DNA of 36,777 bases from Bacteroidales bacterium UBA3764 (GCA_002371115.1 DFFY01000057.1:1-36777), one strand, 5' to 3'; positions 16,553 through 25,683 are shown, numbered from the stretch's first letter. Notes: generated by a model from the sequence alone, not told the origin. Numbers and translations: made by a program.

Positions 16553-19052
16553 AGGTAATTCCTGTTTTGCTGGACCAGCTGGTCAGATAGGCATTCATGT
16601 CATCCTCGCTCTTGAAGGTATGGAACCAGAAGTAGCGGTAGGCCATGTGGTTGATGTCCTGGATGTTGGAGCTGTCGGAGTTCTTGATATCGGCATACTT
16701 GATTTGGAAGGTAGTCAGATTCACCGTCACATCTTCCGGCAGCACGCCGCCGGTCTTGAAGCCCTGCGTAGCCAGGTTATACACCAGGATAGACGAGCCG
16801 TCGGAGCACTTGATTTTCCGGCTCCACTTGTTGTTGTCGCCGCCGAAGTTCCCCTTGTACTCTTTGTCGTCACTTCCCTTTCCGTTGGTGTCCATGTTGA
16901 TGTTGCGGGAGAAGTGCTTACCCTCCACGCCGGTCTCGTCGTCCCGGTCGTTCACGTCGTCAATGCGGAACGTGACGATGGGATAGGCACGGTTCAACAT
17001 GATGTCGCCCACATGTTTGATGTCGCCACGCCCCTTGTTGGTCTGGTTTTCAGGAACCACGTTCAGGTACTTTTCACCGGCCTCATTGGTGAGTTGGGTG
17101 ATGACGGTACCGTTCTGGCCCTTGTCCCAGAGGGCGGTATTGGTCATGTGCTCCTGGTAGAAGCCCACGGGGATGTCCAAGGTAAAGGTGGCCTTGCGCA
17201 CGAACCCTTCGGGAGCGTCCTTATCCCCCACGCACTCGGCCGTGATGGTGACGGAACCGAAGGTGAGGATGGTCACCACGCCGTCGGCCACGGTGGCCAC
17301 GTCGGTATTGGAACTGCTCCAGGTGATGGACGGGACGTCGTCACCGGTTTCCGGGGAGGTGGTGTAGGCAATCTTGTAGGTGCCGTCCGTGATGGAAGCC
17401 ACGTCGGAAGTCTTGGCGAGCTTGAGGCCGGCGGGCGTCTCGGGCGCCACAGGCTCCTCCCAACCGGGACCGCCTTCGTAGGTGATGCCGGTCTCGGCGG
17501 TCCACTGGGCCAGGTAGGCGTTCATTTCCTCGTTGGAAGTGAAAGTGTGGAACCAGAAGAAGCGATAAGCCATGTTGTTGATGTCCTTGATGTCTTCCTT
17601 GCCGCTGTTGCGGATATCGGCATACTTGATTTGCCAGGTGGAGAAGTTCACCGGGACATTTTCCGGGAGCACACCACCGTTGCCAAAGGCCTGGGAAGAG
17701 AGGTCGTACACCAGGATGACGGATCCGTCGGAGCAAGGAATCTTGCGCAACCACTTGTTGTTGTTACCGCCCACGTTGCCGGAGAACTTGGTGCCGTCCT
17801 CGGCATTGCCGGAGGTATCCAGGTTGAGGTTGCGGGCAAACTTCTTGCCTTCCACGCCCGTCTCGTCGGCCTTGTCGTTCACATCGTCCATGCGGAAGGT
17901 GATGATGGGATATGCGCGGGAAATGAAGGTGGGCGCCACGCGGCCGAAGTCGCCGCGGCCGGTGTTGGCATTGGCCTTGTTGGGGACAATATCATAGTAG
18001 GTCTCCCCTGCTTCGCTGGTCTTGAGCGTCATGCTCATGCCCGTGGTCTTGGGAATCCACAAGGCGGGATTCTCCAGGTGGTCGTGGTAGTAACCGGCCG
18101 GGATGTTCAGGCGCAGGCTGGCCGTAGCTTCAGGGTCTTCGCTGTCCGGGCAGATGGCCGTGATTTCCACGTCGCCGTACTTCTTCAGGGTAACCACGCC
18201 CTTCTCTACGGTGGCCACCTCTTCGTCGGAGCTCTGCCAGATAATCACGGAACGGTTGCACAAGGCGGGAACCGTCTCGAATTCAATCTTGTAGGTGGCG
18301 TCGGCAACGGAAAGCAGGCCGCCTTCGCTCAGGAAGCGGATGCTGGTGGGAGCCACGCTGGGCGCGATGGTGAACGTCTGGGATGCCTTCACGTCCGTCT
18401 CTTCCACGCAGGTGGCGGTAACGGTCACCGTTCCTTCCTTTACGCCGGTGAATTCACCGCTGATGGGGTCGATGGTAGCGACCTCACTCTTGTCCACGCT
18501 CCAGGTCACCGTCTTGTAAGTAGCATCGGCAGGAGCGACCGTTGCTGCCAGTCCGATGGTCTCCCCTTCATATACAATGGGCGTTCCGTCGGTGTGGAGC
18601 TCGCGGTCCGCAGGGACCAGAATGGCCGTTCCGGTAGCGGGAACGGCGGTTTTGAACACTTTCACCTTCAGGGTAGCCTGGGCGGTTACGCTGAACGGAT
18701 ACTGCTGCACGGTGATGCCGGCATCACCCACGCTCACGCCGGTGATGACACCGTCGTCAACGGTGGCCACCTGCTCATCGGAGGAAGTCCAGCGGATTTC
18801 CTTGGAGGTGAGCTCGTGGGCTTCGGGCGTGAACATGCAGCCCACCGTGACGTTCTTTCCCACCTGCAGCGGGAACACGGCGTCGCCGTTCTCGTCCACA
18901 TAGACCTTGGCGGCCACATCGGCCCCATAAGTCATGGCAATCTCCTTCACCAGCACAACGGGCTCCAACTTGGGGTTCGCTTCCTTTTTGCAGGAAGCCA
19001 GGGCGCCCAGTGCCAGGATGCTAAGGATAATATAGCTCTTTTTCATAATCAT
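16545..19052 (-). CDS. Putative surface glycan-binding lipoprotein with Ig-like domains and two DUF4979-like modules
   Basis: 835 aa; lipobox GALASC, Cys21 (Met3 at 19046 could equally be the start). It has three bacterial Ig-like (Big_2-type) domains at ~32-133, ~145-230 and ~235-316, each with patterns like TWSVDKSEVATID; module A at ~317-526; another Ig-like domain at ~541-627; module B at ~628-835. The Ig-plus-module unit is thus duplicated. Modules A and B are close relatives (RAYPI..FR.DDVND..DETGVEGK; IKYADI.N...I.DIN.MAYR.FWFHTF) and also occur in the lipoproteins at 26403 and 28620. I think this is the DUF4979 type but cannot confirm it. Its place right after SusD is where PULs encode surface glycan-binding proteins, so outer-surface capture of the glycan is inferred. 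No catalytic motif is visible. Gap to SusD is 14 bases. Confidence 0.8.
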   Translation of the reverse strand: MIMKKSYIILSILALGALASCKKEANPKLEPVVLVKEIAMTYGADVAAKVYVDENGDAVFPLQVGKNVTVGCMFTPEAHELTSKEIRWTSSDEQVATVDDGVITGVSVGDAGITVQQYPFSVTAQATLKVKVFKTAVPATGTAILVPADRELHTDGTPIVYEGETIGLAATVAPADATYKTVTWSVDKSEVATIDPISGEFTGVKEGTVTVTATCVEETDVKASQTFTIAPSVAPTSIRFLSEGGLLSVADATYKIEFETVPALCNRSVIIWQSSDEEVATVEKGVVTLKKYGDVEITAICPDSEDPEATASLRLNIPAGYYHDHLENPALWIPKTTGMSMTLKTSEAGETYYDIVPNKANANTGRGDFGRVAPTFISRAYPIITFRMDDVNDKADETGVEGKKFARNLNLDTSGNAEDGTKFSGNVGGNNNKWLRKIPCSDGSVILVYDLSSQAFGNGGVLPENVPVNFSTWQIKYADIRNSGKEDIKDINNMAYRFFWFHTFTSNEEMNAYLAQWTAETGITYEGGPGWEEPVAPETPAGLKLAKTSDVASITDGTYKIAYTTSPETGDDVPSITWSSSNTDVATVADGVVTILTFGSVTITAECVGDKDAPEGFVRKATFTLDIPVGFYQEHMTNTALWDKGQNGTVITQLTNEAGEKYLNVVPENQTNKGRGDIKHVGDIMLNRAYPIVTFRIDDVNDRDDETGVEGKHFSRNINMDTNGKGSDDKEYKGNFGGDNNKWSRKIKCSDGSSILVYNLATQGFKTGGVLPEDVTVNLTTFQIKYADIKNSDSSNIQDINHMAYRYFWFHTFKSEDDMNAYLTSWSSKTGITYE

Positions 19053-19066
19053 ACGCTTTTAGTCGA

Positions 19067-20788
19067 TTACCAACCGGGGTTCTGACCCAGGTTCGGATTC
19101 AATTGACGCTCGTCGGAGGGCAGCGGAAGCAGGTAGTTCTTGGCGCTCCAGCTACGCCCGTCGTACAGGACGATGCAACCCTCGGCGTCCTTGGGACGGG
19201 ACTGGTTGGTCCAGTTGGTTGCATACCAGGTGTCGGTAAGTTTAAGGCCGGTCAGGTTGCCGGGCATTTCTGTCTCGGCGGTCTTCCAGCGCTTGAGGTC
19301 GTCAATGCGGAAGCCTTCCAGGATGAGTTCCACGCTGCGCTCGCAACGGATTTCCTCCAGCATATCAAGTCCGTTTGCGCTGACAAGGTTGTTGGAGAGT
19401 TTTGCCATGTTGGGGTTGGAACGGCCGCGCACCAGGTTCAGGGAGATGTTCAGATCCTCGTCAGAGATGGCGCCATCCAGCTCGAACTTGGCCTCGGCAT
19501 AGTTCAGCAGCACCTCCGCATAGCGGATGACCGGGTAGTCGTAGCCTTCGTTGGTGTCGTCCACCTGACGCTCGGTCGCCCATTTGTTGTTGATGTAACC
19601 GGAGTTGGAGCGACGGTCGCAGGTCATGGCGTTTTCCTCGTCGGCGGCCGTCCAGGTAGTGCGCCACTTACCGTCGTTGTTCCAGTACTTCTGGCCGTGC
19701 TGGAGCATGGTGGCGTTCATGCGGTTGTCCCGGTTCTCGAACTCGGTGTTCTGACCGGCATAGCCCTTGAACAGCGTGCTCTTGGCGATGGGCAGGCCAT
19801 CCTGGCAGCGGTACATGTCGGCCAGTTTCTTGGTCAGGTACACGCCGGAGTTCTGGGCGCCGTGGGTGATGTTGGTCCCAATCTTCTTGAGGGCCTCGTC
19901 ATGGCAGTGGGCCAGGATGTACTCCTTGTTGTCGTTCTTGGTGAGCTTGGCGGGATTGCAGTCCACGTTTTCCAGGATGAACAGGTACTTGTAGCTGTCG
20001 CGGCCACCCAGTGCGGCGTTGTAGAACAGGGTGTACTGCTTGGAATCCATGACGGCCTTGGCGCCAGCGGCGGCATCGGCCAGGAATTCCCTGGATGCGG
20101 CGGCATCACCGCTGTGGTACTTCTGCCAGGTACCTTCATACAGGCCGACACGGCTGATGAGGGCGTTGGCGGCTCCCTTCCCTACCCGGCCGGTTTCGGC
20201 GGGCGTTTCCGGGAGCAGTTCCACGGCTTTCTTGAGGTCCGCCAGGCAGTTGCGGATTACCGCTACGCGGCTGTCACGCCTGGCCTGCAGCTTCTCGCTG
20301 TTCAGGTCCACGGGGGCATCCACATAAATGACGTCTCCGTACATCTGCACCAGTTCAAAGTACAGGTAGGCGCGGAAGAAATAAGCCTCTCCCACCGGCG
20401 TAGCAATGTCGCTCTTGGAGGCAAAGTTCTCCGCATTCTTCAGCAGCAGGTTCACATAGTAGATGCGCTTGTAGAGGGTGCCGTAGTTGGCGTCCGTTGC
20501 GGGAACGGTATTGGTGCCCTGGCTCCACTGGTTCTCGTTGGGGCCGGCAATGAGGTCGGAACGGTGGTCGGAGTGCACACCGTCCGTGAACGCATTCATA
20601 TAGGTAGCGCTTCCGGAGCCGTTGAAGTCACGCGTCCAGGCGTAGAACTGGTTGGCGAACAAGCTGTAGTTGGAAGCCTTGGACCATACCTGGGCGTCAC
20701 CCAGGGAATCCTTGGGCTCCAGGTTCATGCAGGCGGCGGCACTCAGGGCAATCGCCGCAATGCTCAGTATTTTGGATACAGATTTCAT
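19067..20788 (-). CDS. SusD/RagB-family outer-membrane glycan-binding lipoprotein
   Basis: 573 aa. Lipobox SAAAC gives lipidated Cys20, followed by MNLEPKDS as in many SusD proteins. The fold is a set of TPR-like helices; SusD_N-like region ~21-220 (ANQFYAWTRDF, FFRAYLYFELVQMYGDV) and RagB/SusD C-terminal part ~300-573 ending in a typical LPLPSDERQLNPNLGQNPGW. The segment VIRYAEVLLNYAEAKFEL is a family hallmark. SusD acts as the lid of the SusC channel and binds oligosaccharide at the cell surface. It follows SusC by 12 bases. Confidence 0.96.
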   Translation of the reverse strand: MKSVSKILSIAAIALSAAACMNLEPKDSLGDAQVWSKASNYSLFANQFYAWTRDFNGSGSATYMNAFTDGVHSDHRSDLIAGPNENQWSQGTNTVPATDANYGTLYKRIYYVNLLLKNAENFASKSDIATPVGEAYFFRAYLYFELVQMYGDVIYVDAPVDLNSEKLQARRDSRVAVIRNCLADLKKAVELLPETPAETGRVGKGAANALISRVGLYEGTWQKYHSGDAAASREFLADAAAGAKAVMDSKQYTLFYNAALGGRDSYKYLFILENVDCNPAKLTKNDNKEYILAHCHDEALKKIGTNITHGAQNSGVYLTKKLADMYRCQDGLPIAKSTLFKGYAGQNTEFENRDNRMNATMLQHGQKYWNNDGKWRTTWTAADEENAMTCDRRSNSGYINNKWATERQVDDTNEGYDYPVIRYAEVLLNYAEAKFELDGAISDEDLNISLNLVRGRSNPNMAKLSNNLVSANGLDMLEEIRCERSVELILEGFRIDDLKRWKTAETEMPGNLTGLKLTDTWYATNWTNQSRPKDAEGCIVLYDGRSWSAKNYLLPLPSDERQLNPNLGQNPGW

Positions 20789-20800
20789 AATTGGTCCTGA

Positions 20801-23800
20801 TTAGAAAGTTAAACTGAGGCCAAAGGAATAGCCACGCATGAACGGATAGCGGGAAGTGCCCGTAGGGTTGCTCTTGGCTTCCGGGTCCCAGCCGTCCTGG
20901 ATGCGGGTGTACTCCCATAGGTCCGTACCGGTGAAGAATACGCGCACCTGGGAGATGACGCGGGTCTTGCGCAGGAGATCTTCCGGCAGCGTATAACCCA
21001 GCGTGATGTTCTTCAGACGGAGATAGAAGCCATCGGAAGCGCTCCAGGTGGAGGACTGGTAGTTGTAGTTGTTGATGTTGCTCTTGTTGGTATAGGCCGG
21101 ATAATGGGCGTCGGGATGCTCGTACGACCAGGTGTTGCCAACGGCCACGGTGGTGGAGTTGGTGTACAGGGCGCGCATGGGCACGGTCCAGTTGTTAATG
21201 CCATTATATACTACGCGGTTGCCGGCACCCTGGAACACGATGGAGAAGTCCAGGCCCTTCCACTGCACGCCGGCATTGAAGGAATACTGGATTTCCGGTG
21301 TGTCGGAGCCCAGGTAAATATAGTCGTCCTCGGTGAGTTTACCATCCTTGTTCTGGTCCACGAACATGTTGTCGCCCAGACGGATGTCGGAGGTGAGGCC
21401 GATGGTATTGCCCTCGTAGTATTTCTCCAGGTAAGCTTCGCGCTGGGCTTCCGTCTGGATTTTGCCGCCGAACTGGAGGCCGAAAAGGGAGTTGAGCGGA
21501 TAGCCTTCGCGGTTGGAGACAAAGGCATTGTTCACAATCTTGGCACTGCCGCCCAAATCGACCAGCTGGTTGCGGGCAAAGGTGAAGGTTCCACCGATAT
21601 GGTAGGAGAAGTCCTTGCCCACATGGTCGCGCCAGGTGAGCCGGCCTTCATAGCCCCAGGCCTTGAACTTGCCGCTGTTGGCCTTGGGAGCGCTGTCACC
21701 AATCAGGGACGGGTAGGAAATGCTCACCAGCATGTTGTCGTTCCGTTTCTGGAACAGTTCCACCATACCGGACAGGCGTCCGTCCAGGAAGCCGAAGTCC
21801 AGGCCCAGGTTGTAGTTCTTGATGCGTTCCCAGGTACGGGAGGTGGAGGCGAAAGTGCCGTTGGTGGCAATGTAGGAGGCCAGGGAGCCGCCGATGAGGG
21901 CGCCGCTGGAAGCAACCATGGAGTAGAACTGGCTGCCGTCGTAATTGGCGATGCCGCTCTGGTTGCCCACTTCACCGTAGGAAGCGCGGAGCTTGAGTTC
22001 GCTCAGCCAGTCCTTGGCAGCTTCCATGAACGGTTCCTTGCTGATGTGCCAGGCCAGGGACGCACCCCAGAAGAAGGCCCAGCGGTTCTGCGGAAGGAAC
22101 TTGGAAGAGCCGTCATAACGGGCGTTGAGTTCCACCATGTAACGGGACTTGTAGTCATAATTGGCACGGCCGAAGAAGGAAGCCACGGCAAACTGGTATT
22201 TGCTGGGTTTGGGATCCAGCTGAATCTCCCCTGCGCCGTTCACCACTTCCAGCCCCACCTGCGTGTCCTTGCCGGTCACGCCAAAGTAGCGGTAGTCCTT
22301 GAACTCATACTGGGCACCCAGCGTGAGGGAGGTGTTGTGGGCCTTGGCAAACTCCTTGTGGGCGTTCAGGTAGGCCGATGCGCTGTAGAAGTCCGTGCGG
22401 GCGGCTGTGCTCTGATAGGAGCTGTTGGCCGCCGTGGGATTCAGGGCCTGCAGCTTGGTGCCGGCGTAGTTATAATACTCCACGGAATGGTTGTCCTTTT
22501 CGCGGTTGGCGTTGGAGGTGTTGTAACCCAGGTTCACGTTACCGTCCAACCAGTCGGTGAATTTGATTTTGAGCGTTTCATTGATATTGAACGCGGTCAC
22601 CGCCAGTTTGTTGTCTCCGCCGAACTCTGCCTGTGCGGCCGGGGAATTCCAGGAGCCCCAACGATAGGCCTTGCCGTCCTGGGTAAAGAGCGGAAGACCC
22701 GGCATGGGAACGGTGGTGCTGAGCAGGGCGCCCACATCCACCGGAGCCACCTGGTCCTGACGGTTGAAGCCCAGGATGGATTCCAGGGTGACATGGTCCG
22801 TAATCTTATAGGTATTGGTGGCGCGTACATTGTAGCGGCGGTTGTTGTTGCGGCCGTATTGCAGCGGGGAGCCGTCGTACTGATAGCCCAGGGACACGCG
22901 GTAGGAGCTCACCTCCGTACCACCGGTCACGGACAGGTCATGGCCATGGGAAACGGCCGTGCCGAAGATGGAACCGAACCAGTCCACCTTGTCGTCGAAC
23001 ACGAAGTCGTCCACGTCGGTGAAAGCGGTGGTTCCAAAAGGATTGGCCTGCTGGCTCAGGTCTATATAGCCGCCTTTGTACTGCTTGGCCAGGAGGGCGT
23101 ATTTCCACCAGGTTTCGCCGGAAGTCTTGCCGTCGTTGGCCAGGGTTTCCATGACGGCATCGGCCCAGGTGTCAATATCCATCAGCTTGGGGGTGCGGCC
23201 CACCGTTTTCACGGTGACGGAGCCGTTGTAGCTCACCTTGGCCTTGCCGGCCTTGCCTTTCTTGGTGGTGATGAGCACCACACCGCCGGCAGCGCGGGAA
23301 CCGTAGATGGCTGCGGCGCCGTCCTTCAGGAAGGACATGGAGGCAATGTCGGAGGGGTTCAGGAGGCGCAGCTCATTCACGCTTTCAGCAGCCACACCGT
23401 CAATCACCACCAAAGGCTCGGTGTTGTTGGCGGAAACGGCGCCGCGCAGGCTCATGCTCCAGCTTTCATCGCCAGGGGCCGATGAAGCACGGGTGATGAT
23501 GACACCGGGGACCTGGCCCTGGAGGGCCTGGACGGGGCTGGACAGCGCACCTTTCTCTTTTAACATTTCATCCTTGACAACAGCGATGGCGCCGGAGAGG
23601 GATTCCTTCTTCACGGTACCATAGCCCACCACAACCACTTCTTCAAGCAGCTGGGTGTCTTCTTCCAGGCGAATCACCATTCCTTCCTCCAGAATGGCTT
23701 TCACCTCCTTGAAGCCAATCATGGTTACCGTGACGGGAGAGCCTGCCGGAGCGGCCAGCTCAAAGTTTCCGTCAACGTCGGTGATGGCTCCGGTGGACGA

Positions 23801-23962
23801 GCCGTCCACCACCACGGCGGCACCAATGGCCCCGTAGCCGGTTCCGGCTTCCACTACCCTGCCGTGCACGGCCTTCTGGGCGTAGGCCGCCACCGCCGAA
23901 ACGGCAAACAGCCCCGTTGCCAAAGCAGCGAGACGCAGGATGCGTAAAATTTTGTTGGACAT
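20801..23962 (-). CDS. SusC/RagA-family TonB-dependent outer-membrane transporter
   Basis: 1053 aa from the ATG at 23962. The frame is open to 24070, but the 36 extra residues would cross the promoter and lie before a clear signal peptide (MSNKILRILRLAALATGLFA, cleavage near 29), so they are rejected. Carboxypeptidase-D-regulatory-like domain ~30-100; TonB-box-like EEVVVVGYG at 107-115; plug ~115-235; then a 22-strand barrel ending with aromatic F (GYSFGLSLTF). It imports oligosaccharides across the outer membrane with TonB energy, paired with SusD just downstream. It is the first gene of the main operon, with a -7 box at 24027-24034 and repeats at 24044-24093 that may bind the HTCS. Confidence 0.96.
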   Translation of the reverse strand: MSNKILRILRLAALATGLFAVSAVAAYAQKAVHGRVVEAGTGYGAIGAAVVVDGSSTGAITDVDGNFELAAPAGSPVTVTMIGFKEVKAILEEGMVIRLEEDTQLLEEVVVVGYGTVKKESLSGAIAVVKDEMLKEKGALSSPVQALQGQVPGVIITRASSAPGDESWSMSLRGAVSANNTEPLVVIDGVAAESVNELRLLNPSDIASMSFLKDGAAAIYGSRAAGGVVLITTKKGKAGKAKVSYNGSVTVKTVGRTPKLMDIDTWADAVMETLANDGKTSGETWWKYALLAKQYKGGYIDLSQQANPFGTTAFTDVDDFVFDDKVDWFGSIFGTAVSHGHDLSVTGGTEVSSYRVSLGYQYDGSPLQYGRNNNRRYNVRATNTYKITDHVTLESILGFNRQDQVAPVDVGALLSTTVPMPGLPLFTQDGKAYRWGSWNSPAAQAEFGGDNKLAVTAFNINETLKIKFTDWLDGNVNLGYNTSNANREKDNHSVEYYNYAGTKLQALNPTAANSSYQSTAARTDFYSASAYLNAHKEFAKAHNTSLTLGAQYEFKDYRYFGVTGKDTQVGLEVVNGAGEIQLDPKPSKYQFAVASFFGRANYDYKSRYMVELNARYDGSSKFLPQNRWAFFWGASLAWHISKEPFMEAAKDWLSELKLRASYGEVGNQSGIANYDGSQFYSMVASSGALIGGSLASYIATNGTFASTSRTWERIKNYNLGLDFGFLDGRLSGMVELFQKRNDNMLVSISYPSLIGDSAPKANSGKFKAWGYEGRLTWRDHVGKDFSYHIGGTFTFARNQLVDLGGSAKIVNNAFVSNREGYPLNSLFGLQFGGKIQTEAQREAYLEKYYEGNTIGLTSDIRLGDNMFVDQNKDGKLTEDDYIYLGSDTPEIQYSFNAGVQWKGLDFSIVFQGAGNRVVYNGINNWTVPMRALYTNSTTVAVGNTWSYEHPDAHYPAYTNKSNINNYNYQSSTWSASDGFYLRLKNITLGYTLPEDLLRKTRVISQVRVFFTGTDLWEYTRIQDGWDPEAKSNPTGTSRYPFMRGYSFGLSLTF

Positions 23963-24026
23963 AATGAGTATGGTTTGGTTAATGTAGTTTTGGAGGGAGG
24001 GGTGGTTATACCTTCCGTACCTGATG

Positions 24027-24034
24027 CAAAGATG
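24027..24034 (-). promoter_or_regulatory. Likely -7 box of the SusC operon (CATCTTTG)
   Basis: Minus-strand CATCTTTG matches TAnnTTTG at all but the first base, 64 bases upstream of the SusC ATG. No TTTG is found at the usual -33 distance; a weak -33 is typical of activator-dependent promoters, and the repeats at 24044-24093 start 10 bases further upstream. Confidence 0.5.
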
Positions 24035-24043
24035 CGAAAAGCC

Positions 24044-24093
24044 TGTGATATTCCTTTTACAGAATGTCACAAGCCTGTGTACATTTTGTCACA
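24044..24093. promoter_or_regulatory. Direct-repeat cluster upstream of SusC, candidate HTCS binding site
   Basis: TGTCACA occurs at 24065-24071 and 24087-24093, with the variant TGTGATA at 24044-24050, so the starts are 21 and 22 bases apart, two helical turns. In addition AAGCCTGTG occurs at 24039-24047 and 24071-24079, 32 bases apart (three turns). All sit just upstream of the likely -7 box. AraC-type regulators bind direct repeats on one face of the helix, so the HTCS at 11576 is the natural candidate. The repeats are seen; binding is inferred. Confidence 0.5.
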
Positions 24094-24111
24094 GCGTCCT
24101 GTCGGGGCTGT

Positions 24112-24783
24112 TTAAAGGCTGGAGAGAAGGAGGGCTTCCATGACGGCATAACCGGCGGCATTGGGATGGACGGTATCCGGCGAGTACTCCTCGCGGATGG
24201 TCTTTCCGTCTTCGCCGGCCAGGGCGCTGTAATAATCGACCAGGGAAACACCGGTCTCCTGGGCGTAGGCGCGGAGGCGGGCATTCAGGGAGGCCACCTT
24301 TTCGGGGACGTCCTCAATCTCCGGACGCCAGCGGCAACGCACGGAAGGCAGGAGCGCACACAGCACCACGCGAATGCCATGCGCCCGGGCCAGTTCCGTC
24401 ATGCTCTTGATGTTGTTGAAGGTGTTGTCCTCACTGTAGATTTCACCCATATTCTGGCCGATGTCGTTGATGCCGGCCAGGATGACCACGGTCTCCGGGT
24501 GCAGGTCTATCACGTCCGGCTGGAAACGCAGGAGCATCTGCGCGGTGATTTCTCCGCTGATGCCCCGCCCGATGATGTTCGGATGCTGCTCAAAGAGCCC
24601 GGGGCTGCGTTTGGGCCAGAAGTCCGTGATGGAGTCGCCCATCAGCACTACGCGGGGACTCACCACGGGTTGGGAGAGGAGTTCCTGGTTGGCCTGTGCA
24701 TAGCGGTCCGTGTGCACCAGCTTCTGCCCGAAGGCCTGTGCTGCCAGCAGCAGCGCCAGCAGGGAAAGAATGAGGTTTTTCAT
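24112..24783 (-). CDS. GDSL/SGNH-family esterase, exported
   Basis: 223 aa from the ATG at 24783; an open extension to 24900 adds 39 residues before a clear signal peptide (MKNLILSLLALLLAAQAFGQ) and is rejected. SGNH blocks: GDSIT with nucleophile Ser51 (49-53), GRGISG (72-77) supplying the oxyanion Gly, GIND with Asn106, and DTVHPN with Asp203 and His206. These enzymes commonly remove acetyl groups from glycans; deacetylation of a pectin-like polymer is inferred from the neighbouring PUL. The closest style is the platelet-activating-factor acetylhydrolase-like group. It lies upstream of SusC in the same direction, but a 149-base gap with its own promoter separates them, so it is probably a separate transcript that can read into the PUL. 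Confidence 0.88.
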   Translation of the reverse strand: MKNLILSLLALLLAAQAFGQKLVHTDRYAQANQELLSQPVVSPRVVLMGDSITDFWPKRSPGLFEQHPNIIGRGISGEITAQMLLRFQPDVIDLHPETVVILAGINDIGQNMGEIYSEDNTFNNIKSMTELARAHGIRVVLCALLPSVRCRWRPEIEDVPEKVASLNARLRAYAQETGVSLVDYYSALAGEDGKTIREEYSPDTVHPNAAGYAVMEALLLSSL

Positions 24784-24814
24784 GTCGGTGTTATCAAATA
24801 TGTGATTCTTGATA

Positions 24815-24822
24815 CAAATTTG
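24815..24822 (-). promoter_or_regulatory. Weak -7 candidate for the GDSL esterase gene (CAAATTTG)
   Basis: CAAATTTG on the minus strand matches TAnnTTTG except at the first base, 31 bases before the ATG; a second candidate CATATTTG is at 24795-24802. No convincing -33 is present. The rest of the 137-base gap (24784-24920) shows nothing else I can name. Confidence 0.3.
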
Positions 24823-24920
24823 GGAAATTTTCTTCGCAATTCCACGTGCCCTCGTCACATTTCCCGGAACGGTTTGTCTCGCTGTCCCTCCCGGCCCCAC
24901 CTGATTTCGTGTGTAACCCT

Positions 24921-25349
24921 TTAAATAAGCATAAATTGTTCAGGCGTCAGGACCTGGGGAGACTTCCAGCCGGGTAGCAGGCCTGGACCAATCTGAAAAT
25001 GTTTGGGATTATGCGTGAGAAGGGTCTCACAACCTCCATCCTGGGCACACACTGCCTGCAGGATATCTTCAAAGTCCGGCCCATCCAGCAGCATAGCCTT
25101 CTCCAATTGCGCTTGGGTCATGGGCAAGACTTCCATCAGGCCCGACAACTGCTTGATGGTTGGGATGAGCGCACCGTGGTAGTTCTTGCGCAAGACATAG
25201 GCAATATTGGCCATGGAAAGGTAAGATGCACATAGCGAAATGCGTCCTTCCGATGCCAACTGAAACACCTCCAGCGGCGCCTCGAAACCAGGGCGTTCCA
25301 GCACAATGTCCAGCAGGAGATTGGTATCCAGAAAAATGCGCTTACTCAT
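24921..25349 (-). CDS. PIN-domain ribonuclease toxin (VapC-like)
   Basis: 142 aa, one PIN domain. Acidic metal-binding residues are seen in FLDTNLLLDIVLERP (Asp8, Asp14) and in GPDFEDILQ (Asp92, Asp95), with Asn114 in LTHNPKHF, the usual closing motif. Such toxins cut RNA with Mg2+ and are neutralised by a partner encoded just upstream. The start overlaps the antitoxin stop as ATGA (25346-25349). The usual mid-domain Glu is not evident (ANIAYVLRK), as in a subset of Bacteroidota PIN proteins, so activity is probable but not certain. Confidence 0.85.
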   Translation of the reverse strand: MSKRIFLDTNLLLDIVLERPGFEAPLEVFQLASEGRISLCASYLSMANIAYVLRKNYHGALIPTIKQLSGLMEVLPMTQAQLEKAMLLDGPDFEDILQAVCAQDGGCETLLTHNPKHFQIGPGLLPGWKSPQVLTPEQFMLI

Positions 25350-25606
25350 TTGGACAGGATGTATTGAGCCCGGTCATCATTGGGGTCCAGTGCGGCGACA
25401 GCCCGCTTGCCAATGCCTACCAGGCTGATAACCCGGGCATCTTTTACGGAGTGAGGAATGCCATGTCCGCTTTTTTGGCTCTCCCTTTCCAATAACGCTT
25501 CTATATATTTCTTCAAAGAGAGGCCTTCCCCTTTGGCTTGAACCATAAGAGAATCAAACACCGCAGGCTTTATATCAATCAGTTTTCGTTTGACCGCCGT
25601 TTCCAT
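25346..25606 (-). CDS. Antitoxin of the PIN toxin
   Basis: 86 aa from the ATG at 25606. The frame stays open to 25651, but that start lies inside the promoter (25621-25652), so the inner ATG is used. KRKLIDIKPAVFDSLMVQAK and GLSLKKYIEALLERE look like a ribbon-helix-helix-style DNA-binding N-terminus, followed by a flexible tail that would wrap the toxin. This is the standard order for a PIN toxin-antitoxin pair, and the RHH half would autoregulate the promoter 15 bases upstream. Confidence 0.75.
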   Translation of the reverse strand: METAVKRKLIDIKPAVFDSLMVQAKGEGLSLKKYIEALLERESQKSGHGIPHSVKDARVISLVGIGKRAVAALDPNDDRAQYILSK

Positions 25607-25620
25607 ATATATATTTTTCA

Positions 25621-25652
25621 CAAAGATATATATACTTTCCTTGACTTCCAAA
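25621..25652 (-). promoter_or_regulatory. Textbook Bacteroidota promoter of the toxin-antitoxin pair
   Basis: On the minus strand -33 TTTG (25652-25649) and -7 TATCTTTG (25628-25621) are separated by 20 bases, a perfect fit to the Bacteroidota sigma-ABfr consensus. The ATG at 25606 follows after 14 bases, so the leader is very short. This is the best promoter in the window and fixes the antitoxin start. Confidence 0.85.
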
Positions 25653-25666
25653 TGTATATGAGAAAT

Positions 25667-25683
25667 TTGCCCATTGAGGGCAA
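25667..25683 (-). terminator. Small hairpin after the 81-aa gene, weak terminator
   Basis: Minus-strand TTGCCC-TCAAT-GGGCAA forms a 6-bp stem, 10 bases after the stop of the 81-aa gene (25694), followed by only AATTTCTC. The position fits a terminator between the small-ORF unit and the toxin-antitoxin promoter; the T run is poor. Confidence 0.35.

Noticed and set aside
16488..19085. Long plus-strand frame (865 codons) opposite the surface glycan-binding gene
   Set aside because: Same reason; the minus frame shows a lipobox and duplicated modules. Likewise 19103-20800 and 21104-23485 opposite SusD and SusC.
23963..24070. Upstream extension of the SusC frame (36 codons)
   Set aside because: It would cover the -7 box and repeats and puts non-signal sequence ahead of a clean signal peptide.
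384..24783. PUL for ulvan or a glycosaminoglycan (suggested by GH88, rhamnosidase and lyase-like genes)
   Set aside because: No sulfatase or its maturase is present; GH127, GH43 and the GH28-like parts fit a pectin-type or glucuronan-type glycan better.
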